This document shows, piece after piece, positions 41,291 through 50,366 of a stretch of DNA of 64,000 nt. The stretch comes from Chryseobacterium gambrini (GTDB taxonomy: Bacteria; Bacteroidota; Bacteroidia; Flavobacteriales; Weeksellaceae). The stretch covers positions 62,001 through 126,000 of the forward strand of contig NZ_FTOV01000003.1 of the NCBI RefSeq assembly GCF_900156825.1, read 5' to 3'. Position 1 is the first letter of the stretch, and each line of letters starts with the position of its first letter. The notes below the pieces were generated by a model that did no database searches, was not told where the DNA came from, and saw nothing but the letters and a program-made list of their open reading frames with translations. Made by a program: the position numbers and the translations under genes.

Positions 41291-44200
41291 ATGAAAATCA
41301 TTAAACAGACCAAACTTTTTTTCCACGAAGGAAAATCAGATAAAGTTTACGAAATAGACCTTTGTGAAGTAAATCCCGATGCATTCATCGTCAATTTCCG
41401 TTACGGAAGACGCGGTGCAGCATTGAAGGAAGGCAGCAAAACGCCCACTTTCGTTTCCAGAGAAAAAGCAGAAAATATTTTTGACCAGCTCGAAAAAGAA
41501 AAAAGAAATAAAGGCTATCAGTCTGAAATCGAAGTTTTTGTAGAGCTTCCTTCATTGGATGCACTGAATATGAATTCCGCAGAAGGTGTTATTTTAAAAC
41601 GTCTGGAAGATGCGACACAAGGAATTAATTCTTTTAAAACCGAATGGAAAACTTCGCGGGTTATCTGGAAAGCCGCTCAGATGAAAATCAACGAAGCCGT
41701 TCCTTATATATTAAAACTGGCAACAAAAGGCAGTGAAATGCAATTGTATGCTGCTGTTTTTGCCATCAGAACCTTAAAAATTACTCAGGCTTCGGAACTT
41801 CTTTACAGTATTGCGCGCAGTTCCAGACACAAAAAGTACATCAGAAATGTTGCTTTTGATGCGCTTTTAGCAATAAGTGACACTTCCGGCTTGGAAAAAA
41901 TTGTTTCAGAATTACTGGAGAGTCTGCCCTCTGAAATAAAAGATTTTATTGATCAGGGAAATTATGATGATTTAAAACAGTATTATTTCGGGAAATTTAA
42001 GAAGAAAGAGAAAACGGACGAGTTGGTTTATCTTTATCTTTTATCAAAAGCGTATCCTTCTTTGGTTCGGATGATGGAAGAAATAATATGGAAAATTCCG
42101 TTCGCATCACCGTATTTCAGAAATATTCGTGCAATTTACAAATTAGCCCGTTTTCGGGATGATGCCCAGATTTTAGGAATGCTTTCCTATTTATTTGAAA
42201 AAAAATCTCCGATGTTCAAAAGAACAGCCAGTCTGGATAAAGAAGCATGGAATCAGAACCAGTACTTTTACCAGATCGGAACTTCTGTAAATGTAAGAAA
42301 AGAGCTTTCCGGGGAAGAAAGCAGAATTGCATTTTCAAATTTCACCAAGCTTTATTTTCAGAAAAACAGTTTTTATTATTTAAAAGAACTGGGAGAGCAG
42401 AACAAAGGAAAAGAATATCTGAGATTTGCTGTTAATGCGCTTATCCAATATACCGATGACAGTTATATTCCGGCTCGCAAAAGCCCTTTAAGTCATTATG
42501 GAACTTATAATTGGAAGGAACGAAGATATTATTATACCGTTGTAGAATCTCCGGAATGTTACCGTTCACCGCTTCTTACAATCATACTTTTCGGAAGAGA
42601 TAAGAATCGCAAAATGGATTCAAATCTTGAATTCTACATAAAAAAAGAACAATTCTGGAGTACAGAATACTATTATCAGGCAAATAAGATCAACAAAGTG
42701 GAGCAGGAAAATTCAGCAACATCTGAAACTGCTTCAGATAACAAACAATCGGGATCTTTACATCAGATAATCAATACATTTAAAAATATTTTTGGCTCAA
42801 ATAAAGAAAAGCCGACACCTTCTCCTCAAAAACAGGAAGAATCTGTTATAAAATCTGAGGAAAATCCGGAAAGACTGGAGCTTTATCCTGAATTTTGGGA
42901 TGAAATGCCTGAAGCTTACCTGCAGCTTCTGATGCAGGCAAAAATGGATCTGGTAATGAAATTTGCATACGAAAACGTTTCTGTTCACTCTAAATACAGA
43001 GATTTGCTGCAAAAAATAGATCCTGAAATGATGGTTTCGCTGCTTAATAAATCCTCTGAATATCCTCAGAAGTTAGGACTCGAAGTGCTATCTGAAAAAC
43101 AGGAGGAGCTGAAAAGAAACGAAAGTTTTGTGGCAAAACTGTTGGTGTGCGAGACCGAAGAAGCAAGAAATTGGGCAAAAACAGCAATCGATAATAATAC
43201 AGGATATTTTCTGGCTTCCACAGATTTTATGATGCATTTAATCATGAATTCACGAAAAGAATCTAATGAATTTATCAATAATCTGCTTCAGAGTGCATCT
43301 TTATCCGAAGAAAGACAGAAAACATTGCTTGGAAAAGTAATTATAGAGCTGCTTTCGATGGAAAATAGCGATAACAATAATGCTGTCGCGGAATCTGCAA
43401 CGAAAAAGCTTAAAATAACCACTTTAGATAATTTTTCCGAGATCAGTTGGGAAATCGTTGCCCAGTTATTGACTTCTCCTTTAAACAACAACAGGTTTCT
43501 GGCAAGTGAAATCCTGCTTTCGAAGTCTGAAAAATATTCTGTAACGGAAATTCCTGTTTCAATTATTGAGCTCTTGCTGAATAACACCAACGAATCCATC
43601 AGACAAAACGGGATCAGTCTTTTAGCACAGTACCCGAAAGAAGAAATCGCAAGAAACTGGCAGGAAATTCTCCCCCTGCTTTCTTCTGAATATAAAGAAG
43701 TTGTGGAATGTATTTTTTCACAAAACGACCGATTGGATTCTCAGTCTGAATCTCAGATGCAGACTTTTGAAAAGCTGTTTGATCTTCTGATGAAAGAACA
43801 GAGATTTGAAAATTCTCATCAGTTGTTTAGAGAGTATCTTGAAAAAACAGCATCAATATATATTAATGAAATTCCTGTAAAATGGATTCTCAGATTACTG
43901 TTTGCAGACAGCGTGAAAAATCAGCTTTTTAGCTTCGAACTTCTTAAAAAGGTAGAAGACAAGACTAAATTCACCTTAAAACAGGTCATTGCTCTTGCCA
44001 ATCATGAGTTTTTAGCCGTAAGACAATGGGCTTGGAATTTTTATAAAAAGAATGTTGAAAGAATAAAATCCGACCGTAATCATGCGCTTGGCATTTTGGA
44101 CGCAAAGTGGGACGACAGCCGCGAATTTGCCTTTAATTTCTTCAGCACTGAATTTACAGACGAAGACTGGGATACAGATTGCTTGGTAGGAATTGCAGAT

Positions 44201-44623
44201 TCTGTACGTTCTGATGTAGAAAATTTCGGTAAAAACCTTATCATGAAATTTTTCAGAAAAGAACACGGATTGGAGTACCTTACAAAACTCAGTCAGCATC
44301 CAAGCCAGAATATGCAGCTTTTTGTAACCTCTTATCTTCAAGAATATGCAAGTGATAAACCGGAAAAGCTTAAAGAGTTGGAGTTTTACTTTAGATCTGT
44401 GCTTTCAAGGGTTAATAAATCCCGTACAGCCAAAAACAGGATTTTGGATTTTCTGGAAAAAGAAGGAAGAAAGAATAAGGAATCTGCCGAAACCGTAAGC
44501 AAAATTCTGGACGATTTGTCGGCAACTAGTGCTGTTCAGGATAAAGCAAAATGTATTGACATCATTTCCGAACTGAAAATGATTTATCCTCAGCTTAACG
44601 TTCATCTTCAATTAATCTCTTAA
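41291..44623 (+). CDS. WGR-domain and HEAT/ARM-like repeat protein, retron partner
   Basis: Residues 1-75 of this 1110-residue protein are a WGR domain (KLFFHEGKSDKVYEIDL, FIVNFRYGRRGA; here YGR replaces WGR). WGR domains are found in poly(ADP-ribose) polymerases, where they contact DNA ends, and in MolR/YehI-type bacterial proteins. The rest is almost entirely helical, in HEAT/ARM-like repeats, with a disordered Ser/Pro/Lys-rich insertion near 495-530. No catalytic motif is seen. It is probably the sensor or scaffold of the retron system. Confidence 0.85.
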   Translation: MKIIKQTKLFFHEGKSDKVYEIDLCEVNPDAFIVNFRYGRRGAALKEGSKTPTFVSREKAENIFDQLEKEKRNKGYQSEIEVFVELPSLDALNMNSAEGVILKRLEDATQGINSFKTEWKTSRVIWKAAQMKINEAVPYILKLATKGSEMQLYAAVFAIRTLKITQASELLYSIARSSRHKKYIRNVAFDALLAISDTSGLEKIVSELLESLPSEIKDFIDQGNYDDLKQYYFGKFKKKEKTDELVYLYLLSKAYPSLVRMMEEIIWKIPFASPYFRNIRAIYKLARFRDDAQILGMLSYLFEKKSPMFKRTASLDKEAWNQNQYFYQIGTSVNVRKELSGEESRIAFSNFTKLYFQKNSFYYLKELGEQNKGKEYLRFAVNALIQYTDDSYIPARKSPLSHYGTYNWKERRYYYTVVESPECYRSPLLTIILFGRDKNRKMDSNLEFYIKKEQFWSTEYYYQANKINKVEQENSATSETASDNKQSGSLHQIINTFKNIFGSNKEKPTPSPQKQEESVIKSEENPERLELYPEFWDEMPEAYLQLLMQAKMDLVMKFAYENVSVHSKYRDLLQKIDPEMMVSLLNKSSEYPQKLGLEVLSEKQEELKRNESFVAKLLVCETEEARNWAKTAIDNNTGYFLASTDFMMHLIMNSRKESNEFINNLLQSASLSEERQKTLLGKVIIELLSMENSDNNNAVAESATKKLKITTLDNFSEISWEIVAQLLTSPLNNNRFLASEILLSKSEKYSVTEIPVSIIELLLNNTNESIRQNGISLLAQYPKEEIARNWQEILPLLSSEYKEVVECIFSQNDRLDSQSESQMQTFEKLFDLLMKEQRFENSHQLFREYLEKTASIYINEIPVKWILRLLFADSVKNQLFSFELLKKVEDKTKFTLKQVIALANHEFLAVRQWAWNFYKKNVERIKSDRNHALGILDAKWDDSREFAFNFFSTEFTDEDWDTDCLVGIADSVRSDVENFGKNLIMKFFRKEHGLEYLTKLSQHPSQNMQLFVTSYLQEYASDKPEKLKELEFYFRSVLSRVNKSRTAKNRILDFLEKEGRKNKESAETVSKILDDLSATSAVQDKAKCIDIISELKMIYPQLNVHLQLIS

Positions 44624-44626
44624 GCC

Positions 44627-46264
44627 ATGTTATTCGATTATAAATTTCACAAAGATACTGCCGTTACCAATTCCGCAACGAGCACACAAATGAGCTTTTC
44701 ACCGGATCTGCAGAGAGATCCCACATTTTTTGTAGGAAAGCTGAATAAAAAGATCCCTTTTCGGGAAGCCATCTCTGCACTGCATGATGTGGTGGTTTCT
44801 GATCTTCGTTTCAAACCGAAAGACAGGGCAGAATACAAAGAATGGGTTACTGAGCAGGAAAAGCTCTGGCTGAGCGATTATATGGCTGAATTTCAGGTGG
44901 AGGAGATCCGTAAGAGAATGGCAGAGGTAAGAGGAGAGCTGGATTTGGTATATAAAGAAAAGAACAGGGTTTTAGGTCCTTTCAATACAGCCAAAAAAGC
45001 TTATTTTGATTATCTGTACCAAAAAGACAAAGACGCGTGGTTTGTTCTGGATCCTGTTATCACGGTTCATCCCGACGAAGTTTTCTTTGAATGTTTCAGC
45101 CAGGACGAATCCACTTACGGAAAATTAAGCAGCAGCTATAATGTTTTCACAGAGATTAACGAGTTTAAATGTGGAACTACAAATATAGATTACTCGGCTG
45201 CGCTTTATAATGAATTCCAAAAAATAAGAGATTATAAAGATACGGAATTTAAAATTGATCCTTCAGGTTTTGAGGCACTTACCACCAATGAAGAAGTGTA
45301 CAAAGAAGAGAAGATAGATTTGCCGGATTCCTGGGTCAGAGGATTTTTACAGGTAAGTTCAGCTATGACTTTACCCGCGATGACTTTTGATCTTCATCCG
45401 ATGGATATTTTCAGTATCTGTCAGTTTTTAAGAAGATTTAAAGAAAAAAAAGGACCGAGAGCATTGCGTTTTATCCTTGAACCCGGAAAACCTGTTCAGG
45501 CGGTTTTCGAACCGTGGTACGAAACTCTAACATTTCACCGTTCAGTTTATACGGGATCAGAAAGCAAAACCATCAGGATTTGGGGAAGAAGAAGATTGCT
45601 GATTCTGGAAAGACTAATCCCGATTGCTAAAAATTTCAGAGTGGTCTTATTAGGAAACGGATTGCCTTCGTTTTATATTGCAGATTTGGGAGACATGGCT
45701 TTCACTCTGGGACTTTCCGGATGGACGACAAATGACTGGAGCAGAGCAGGAAATTTTGATCTTATGGCGCCGAGAGGAAATGTGGATCTGCTTACTCAGG
45801 AAAAAGTTTTTAATACATTAAAAGAAACCTGGTTTGGAACTCCCGCCGAACTTTCAAAAAAATTAAATCTTGATACGGCAACAATTTCTTCCTCGCTTAC
45901 ATCTTATACACAGGCAGGAAGAGTGATTTATGATCTTAATCTCGGCTTATACAGAGTTCGCGAGCTCACTCAGGAGCCTTTGGATATGAAACAGTTGCGG
46001 TTCTCCAGTCCGCAGGAAGAAAAAGCTAACCAACTGATTGCAGAAGATAAAGTGAAAATAAGTTACAGCGCTGAAAATGATATTCTCAAAATTCAGGGAA
46101 CCATTCAAGAAAGCTATGTAACCTATCAGACGGAAGCTTTTATTGATAAAGACCAGCGACTGACCGACGGAAACTGCCAGTGCGGTTTTTACAGAGCAAA
46201 CGGATTGAGACAGGGACCGTGTGAACATATTCTGGCTTCAAGAATGATGATTAACAGAAAATAA
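44627..46264 (+). CDS. Winged-helix SWIM zinc-finger protein, retron partner
   Basis: The 545-residue protein starts 4 bp after the WGR gene. A winged-helix-like segment lies at about 385-440 (EKVFNTLKETWFGTPAELSK, LDTATISSSLTSYTQAG), and the C-terminus is a SWIM zinc finger with C517-x-C519 and C532-x-H534. SWIM fingers bind DNA or proteins. The N-terminal 380 residues are not recognised. A winged-helix/SWIM plus WGR-repeat pair matches a partner set I recall from published retron classification; I believe it is type XIII but could not verify that. Confidence 0.85.
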   Translation: MLFDYKFHKDTAVTNSATSTQMSFSPDLQRDPTFFVGKLNKKIPFREAISALHDVVVSDLRFKPKDRAEYKEWVTEQEKLWLSDYMAEFQVEEIRKRMAEVRGELDLVYKEKNRVLGPFNTAKKAYFDYLYQKDKDAWFVLDPVITVHPDEVFFECFSQDESTYGKLSSSYNVFTEINEFKCGTTNIDYSAALYNEFQKIRDYKDTEFKIDPSGFEALTTNEEVYKEEKIDLPDSWVRGFLQVSSAMTLPAMTFDLHPMDIFSICQFLRRFKEKKGPRALRFILEPGKPVQAVFEPWYETLTFHRSVYTGSESKTIRIWGRRRLLILERLIPIAKNFRVVLLGNGLPSFYIADLGDMAFTLGLSGWTTNDWSRAGNFDLMAPRGNVDLLTQEKVFNTLKETWFGTPAELSKKLNLDTATISSSLTSYTQAGRVIYDLNLGLYRVRELTQEPLDMKQLRFSSPQEEKANQLIAEDKVKISYSAENDILKIQGTIQESYVTYQTEAFIDKDQRLTDGNCQCGFYRANGLRQGPCEHILASRMMINRK

Positions 46265-46349
46265 TAGAGCATAATTTTTTTTAAAAATTTGATAAAGGAG
46301 GATTTTTTATTTTTAAATTTCCTCCTTTATTCATGTCCCATCTTTTCCC

Positions 46350-46357
46350 TATTTTTG
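46350..46357 (+). promoter_or_regulatory. Promoter -7 box of the two-component system
   Basis: TATTTTTG fits TAnnTTTG and lies 18 bp before the response-regulator ATG. No clear -33 element is seen. Confidence 0.45.
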
Positions 46358-46375
46358 TCTAATTCCAAATTTCAA

Positions 46376-47083
46376 ATGAAAAGAATAATCCTTATCGAAG
46401 ATGAAACCAGTGTGGTGTCCTTTATCAAAAAAGGGCTGCAGGAAAGCGGATATGAAGTTTCTGTGGCTTTTGACGGTAAAACCGGCGTTCAATTGGTGCA
46501 GTCGAATGATTTTGATCTGGTGATCCTCGATATTATGCTGCCGGAAATGAATGGGCTGGATGTCTGCAAAGAAATCCGCAAGACCAATCAGAATGTTCCG
46601 ATTCTCTTCTTAACCGCTTTGGGAACTTCCGAGAACATTGTTTTGGGCTTGGAAAGCGGAGGGGATGATTATCTGGTAAAACCGTTTAAATTCATAGAAC
46701 TCGTTGCAAGGATCAAATCTTTACTGAGAAGGAGCAATAGCGGAAATCATAATGAAATTACTGAAGATGAAGAAGATAACGAATATGTGTATCAGTTTTC
46801 AGATTTGGTTTTAAATGATTATACCAAAAAAGTTACGCGTGCGGGCGAAGAAATTTCACTTACTTCCACAGAATACAAGCTGCTTTTGTATTTTTTAAAC
46901 AATCCTGAAAAAGTAATTTCGAGAACAGAAGTTTTAGAAGCGGTTTGGGGCGTGAATTATGAACTGGGAACCAATGTTGTAGATGTGTATGTAAATTATT
47001 TGCGAAAGAAGCTCGACAATCAGGAAGATAATAAACTGATTCATACAGTAATAGGAATGGGATATGTGCTGAAAAAATCTTAA
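46376..47083 (+). CDS. OmpR/PhoB-family response regulator
   Basis: The ATG at 46376 gives 235 residues. The receiver domain (1-118) has the acidic pocket EDE at 8-10, the phosphoacceptor D52 (VILDIMLPEM) and K101 in DDYLVKPFKF. The trans-activation domain (about 135-235) ends with the winged-helix signature GTNVVDVYVNYLRKKLD. An in-frame ATG at 46289 would add a hydrophobic 29-residue extension and is rejected because the promoter lies between. The histidine kinase gene starts 2 bp after the stop. Confidence 0.95.
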   Translation: MKRIILIEDETSVVSFIKKGLQESGYEVSVAFDGKTGVQLVQSNDFDLVILDIMLPEMNGLDVCKEIRKTNQNVPILFLTALGTSENIVLGLESGGDDYLVKPFKFIELVARIKSLLRRSNSGNHNEITEDEEDNEYVYQFSDLVLNDYTKKVTRAGEEISLTSTEYKLLLYFLNNPEKVISRTEVLEAVWGVNYELGTNVVDVYVNYLRKKLDNQEDNKLIHTVIGMGYVLKKS

Positions 47084-47085
47084 AA

Positions 47086-48495
47086 ATGTTTAATAAAGTT
47101 GTCACAAATCAGACCAAAACGATGGTGCTTCTGATGTTGGTTTTTACCGCCATCATATTGTTGTTCAGTGGATTGGTGTATTTTTCAATTGTCAACTTTT
47201 CTCATCAGAGATTTTACGAGCTGCTGAAAATCCGTACCACCACCATTATTCAGATCGAAAAAGGCAAAGACAATCTGGATCTTCCGGAAAATTACATTCT
47301 GAACGGATTAAACGATGAAGAGCTTCCGATGGAGCGGGATTATGTTTTTGCAATTCCGGCTGACTCAAACTTTAAGAAAATTTCGGATGAGGTTCATATT
47401 CCCGACTATTTTTTTAAAAGCATTGTAAAAAAAGGCGAGGCGAATTTTAATGACAAGGAGTTTTACTACATCGGGCAGACTTTTAAGCATGATGATAAAA
47501 ATTATATTGCCATCGCATCCGCCAAAAACCATTATGTGGTTTACTATCTCGGTTTTTTAAAAAGAACTTTGATTACCTGCATCGTTCTTTCGCTCTTTTT
47601 CAGTATGATCTTTTCTTTTTATTTATCGAAAACGTTATTTAAACCTATCCTTAAAATTACAGGAAAAGTAAAGGAAATCAGCTCAGAAAATCTTCATTTG
47701 CGTCTGGAGCCACAACCCGATAATAAGGAATTAAACGAACTCATCGACACTTTCAACGGAATGCTGAACCGCATCGAAACTTCTTTTGAAACCCAGAATC
47801 ACCTGATCGGAAATGTTTCCCACGAGCTGAGAACACCGTTAACGTCGATTATGGGTGAAGCAGATGTGGCACTTTCGATTTCCAGAACCAATGAAGAGTA
47901 TAAAGAAACTTTAGGAATCATTCTGAACGAAGCCGAAAAATTAGACAAAAAAATCAAGGCTTTGCTGATGATCGCACAAACCGGATTTGACGGCAAAATC
48001 CAGAAAATGGATAAAGTGCGGATCGATCAGTTGCTTTGGGATGTAATTGAAACCCTCCGAAGAATAGATTCAAGAAATAATATCTATCTCGATATCAGTA
48101 TGTTGCCCGACAATCCTAAAAAACTGAAAGTTCAGGGAAATGAACAGTTGCTGCATCTTGCGGTTGCTAATATTATTCAGAATGGTTGCAAATATTCTAA
48201 TTTTCAGCAGGTTAAAGTATCTTTGGGAGCTACGGATTCGGATGTCTACATTATTGTAAAAGACAGCGGCATCGGAATTCCCGGACAGGAAATGAATAAA
48301 ATTTACGATCCTTTCTTCAGGGCTTCCAACACCAAAAATTACGAAGGCTACGGAATCGGACTTCCGTTGGCAAGAAATATCGTGAGAATACATCGTGGAG
48401 AACTAATCGTAAGCTCATATGAAAATCAGGGAACGACCGTTCAGTTGCGTTTCCCGAATTTCTACAGTATGCAGACAGACGGAAAAGATATCTAA
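47086..48495 (+). CDS. HAMP-containing sensor histidine kinase
   Basis: The 469-residue protein has two transmembrane helices (about 12-35 and 160-182) enclosing a periplasmic sensor region. A HAMP linker follows, then the phosphoacceptor H246 in NVSHELRTPLTSI and an ATPase domain with the N box (ANIIQNGCKYS), the G1 box (DSGIGIPGQE) and GYGIGLPLARNI. It phosphorylates the adjacent regulator. The stimulus is unknown. Confidence 0.95.
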   Translation: MFNKVVTNQTKTMVLLMLVFTAIILLFSGLVYFSIVNFSHQRFYELLKIRTTTIIQIEKGKDNLDLPENYILNGLNDEELPMERDYVFAIPADSNFKKISDEVHIPDYFFKSIVKKGEANFNDKEFYYIGQTFKHDDKNYIAIASAKNHYVVYYLGFLKRTLITCIVLSLFFSMIFSFYLSKTLFKPILKITGKVKEISSENLHLRLEPQPDNKELNELIDTFNGMLNRIETSFETQNHLIGNVSHELRTPLTSIMGEADVALSISRTNEEYKETLGIILNEAEKLDKKIKALLMIAQTGFDGKIQKMDKVRIDQLLWDVIETLRRIDSRNNIYLDISMLPDNPKKLKVQGNEQLLHLAVANIIQNGCKYSNFQQVKVSLGATDSDVYIIVKDSGIGIPGQEMNKIYDPFFRASNTKNYEGYGIGLPLARNIVRIHRGELIVSSYENQGTTVQLRFPNFYSMQTDGKDI

Positions 48496-48534
48496 TATAA
48501 TCATCGTTCATTTCACTCTTTTTCATTTAAACTG

Positions 48535-48614
48535 TTAATCCTTTTTAACAGATTCTAATCGTATTTTAATCTCTTTAATCACATTTTAATTCCGTTCCAA
48601 AGACGTTCTAATTT
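48535..48614 (+). promoter_or_regulatory. Helically phased TTAATC-like repeat array
   Basis: Eight words of the form TTnTAATC (TTAATC, TTTAAC, TCTAATC, TTTTAATC, TTTAATC, TTTTAATT, TTCCAAA, TTCTAATTT) recur. Their TAA cores (one is CAA) begin at 48536, 48546, 48556, 48567, 48576, 48587, 48598 and 48609, that is every 9-11 bp. OmpR/PhoB-type regulators bind direct repeats at this pitch, and such a system is encoded just upstream. The array ends next to TAGTTTTG (48623-48630), the -7 box of the gene at 48672. Confidence 0.6.
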
Positions 48615-48671
48615 GGTCGTTTTAGTTTTGTATTATCAAAAAAGATAAATATAAACCTAAATCTCATTAAT

Positions 48672-49166
48672 ATGAACAAGACGATTTTAATAGCCACGGA
48701 TTATTCTCTTGAATCTTTGAACATTCTGAAAAAAGTAATGAGAGAAAAAGATGCTTCGGAAGACCAGAATCAATATAACATTCTTTTGGTTTCGGGGTAT
48801 GATATGGGAGATTCTATCAGAGATCTTCTTTTTAATACGAAAAGTACCATTTTCAATAAAATCAGACCGCAGGAATTCTGCGATGCGTATGAAATTATCA
48901 GGAATAAATATCCTCATCTGATCAATAAGATTGTGTGCGATATTTTCACCGGAAGTTTCCAGAGAACATTCAATAATTATGTGAAAGCGGAAAATATTGA
49001 AGAAGCATACTATTCTCCTTCTATTAAAAGCAGAGGAAATGGTAAGTTCGATCTTATTCCTTACATCAAAAAATGTAAAGACCTGAAATCTCAGGAAATT
49101 TCAGTTGAAGTTCGCAAAAGCCTTCCGGAAAAAGGAAGACTGGCGGAAATCTTTGTGGAAGCTTAA
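48672..49166 (+). CDS. Hypothetical protein, universal-stress-protein-like start
   Basis: The 164-residue protein begins NKTILIATDYSLESLNILKK, like the first strand and helix of universal stress proteins. It lacks the usual ATP-binding GxxGxxxxG tail, and the middle (NYVKAENIEEAYYSPSIKS) is not recognised. It follows the phased repeat array, so it is a likely target of the neighbouring two-component system. It is probably co-transcribed with the DUF1275 gene 28 bp downstream. Confidence 0.65.
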   Translation: MNKTILIATDYSLESLNILKKVMREKDASEDQNQYNILLVSGYDMGDSIRDLLFNTKSTIFNKIRPQEFCDAYEIIRNKYPHLINKIVCDIFTGSFQRTFNNYVKAENIEEAYYSPSIKSRGNGKFDLIPYIKKCKDLKSQEISVEVRKSLPEKGRLAEIFVEA

Positions 49167-49194
49167 CATCAAAGAACTTTAAAAATTTAGAAAA

Positions 49195-50037
49195 ATGCTA
49201 AGGAATTATAGTAACAGCAGAACGTTGGGAGACAACATCAGATTAGGAACGCTGACTGCCTTTACGGCAGGTACTATAAACATTGCTTCCCTGTTGATAT
49301 TTCTCTCTTTTACTTCCAATGTAACGGGACATTATGCTATTCTTGCGGCAGAAATCAGTAAAGCAAACTGGTCACAGGTTGCGGTGGTGGGAATGTGGAT
49401 CTTCCTGTTCTTTTTCGGGGGATTTGTGTCGAATTTTATTGTGATCACATTCAATCAGAAAAGTAAATATTTCGCCCATGCAATGCCATTGGTTCTTGAA
49501 ATTGCCTGTTTACTGTTTGTGGGAATCTACGGACAGTTTTATTACCGGAAAACGCTGGAAGAAACAGAATATCTGGTCGCTCTAATGCTTTTTGCAACGG
49601 GTCTGCAGAATGGTTTAACGGCAAGTATTTCTAATTTCTCGGTAAAAACTACCCATCTTACAGGAACGACCACCGATCTTGGGATTTTATTCTCCATGTT
49701 TACGCAGAAAAAATTCAGAAAGAACGGCGAACTGGTCGGAAGAGCAAAACTGCTGATGAGCATCATGATTTCCTATGTTTTGGGTGCGGTTTTTTCAGGG
49801 TTAACCTATTATTATCTTGAATTCAGAGTGTTTTATGTAATCAGTCTGTGTTTGCTGGTGGTGATTGGTTATGATGCGTACAAAATTCATATCAGACATT
49901 TCAATACGAAATACCGGTACAGCAAAATTTATAAGAAACCGAATCTGATGGCATATTTTTATGATAAAATCCACGGAATTCCGGTGATTAAAGAACAGAA
50001 AAGAGACAAGAAAAGGAAGCTTGTGTTTGATGAATGA
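49195..50037 (+). CDS. DUF1275 (YoaK-like) membrane protein
   Basis: The 280-residue protein has about six transmembrane helices, with GTLTAFTAGTINIASLLIFL near residue 18 and the family segment LMLFATGLQNGLTASISNF followed by TTHLTGTTTDLG. The C-terminus is a basic cytosolic tail (KEQKRDKKRKLVFDE). DUF1275 proteins are of unknown function, possibly transporters. It appears to share a transcript with the preceding gene. Confidence 0.88.
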   Translation: MLRNYSNSRTLGDNIRLGTLTAFTAGTINIASLLIFLSFTSNVTGHYAILAAEISKANWSQVAVVGMWIFLFFFGGFVSNFIVITFNQKSKYFAHAMPLVLEIACLLFVGIYGQFYYRKTLEETEYLVALMLFATGLQNGLTASISNFSVKTTHLTGTTTDLGILFSMFTQKKFRKNGELVGRAKLLMSIMISYVLGAVFSGLTYYYLEFRVFYVISLCLLVVIGYDAYKIHIRHFNTKYRYSKIYKKPNLMAYFYDKIHGIPVIKEQKRDKKRKLVFDE

Positions 50038-50366
50038 AAAGGGTAAAAGTTTACTGTAAAAGATCAAAATTCTTGATAACATTTTGAATACTTTTCGTAA
50101 AACGGACCTGAATAAACAGACAATGTTAAATAAGAGATATAAATATCAGTATTAATTTTGTGTAAACTAGCTGTGAATCAATCCTCTAATTGTATAACGC
50201 AATTGGGGGATTGTGTTTTTAGGAAAACCCCGATAACGAGACATTTTGTCTGAATCTGAAGCATGGCTAGAATGTTGATATGTTGATAAATTAATTTTAA
50301 TTCAGAAGTTTATAGTTTTAATTCTTATTTTGAATGACTATTTTTGTAAGTTGATTTACGTTTTTT
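50038..50366. other. Intergenic region before mutL with a possible short RNA
   Basis: A -7-like TAATTTTG (50153-50160) lies about 18 bp before a hairpin (CAATCCTCTAATTG against CAATTGGGGGATTG, about 50177-50211) with a T-rich tail. This could be a very short terminated transcript. The mutL -7 box TATTTTTG lies at 50339-50346. Nothing else is visible. Confidence 0.4.

Noticed and set aside
46289..46375. Hydrophobic N-terminal extension of the response regulator
   Set aside because: The -7 box at 46350 lies inside it, and receiver domains start right at the conserved ATG at 46376.
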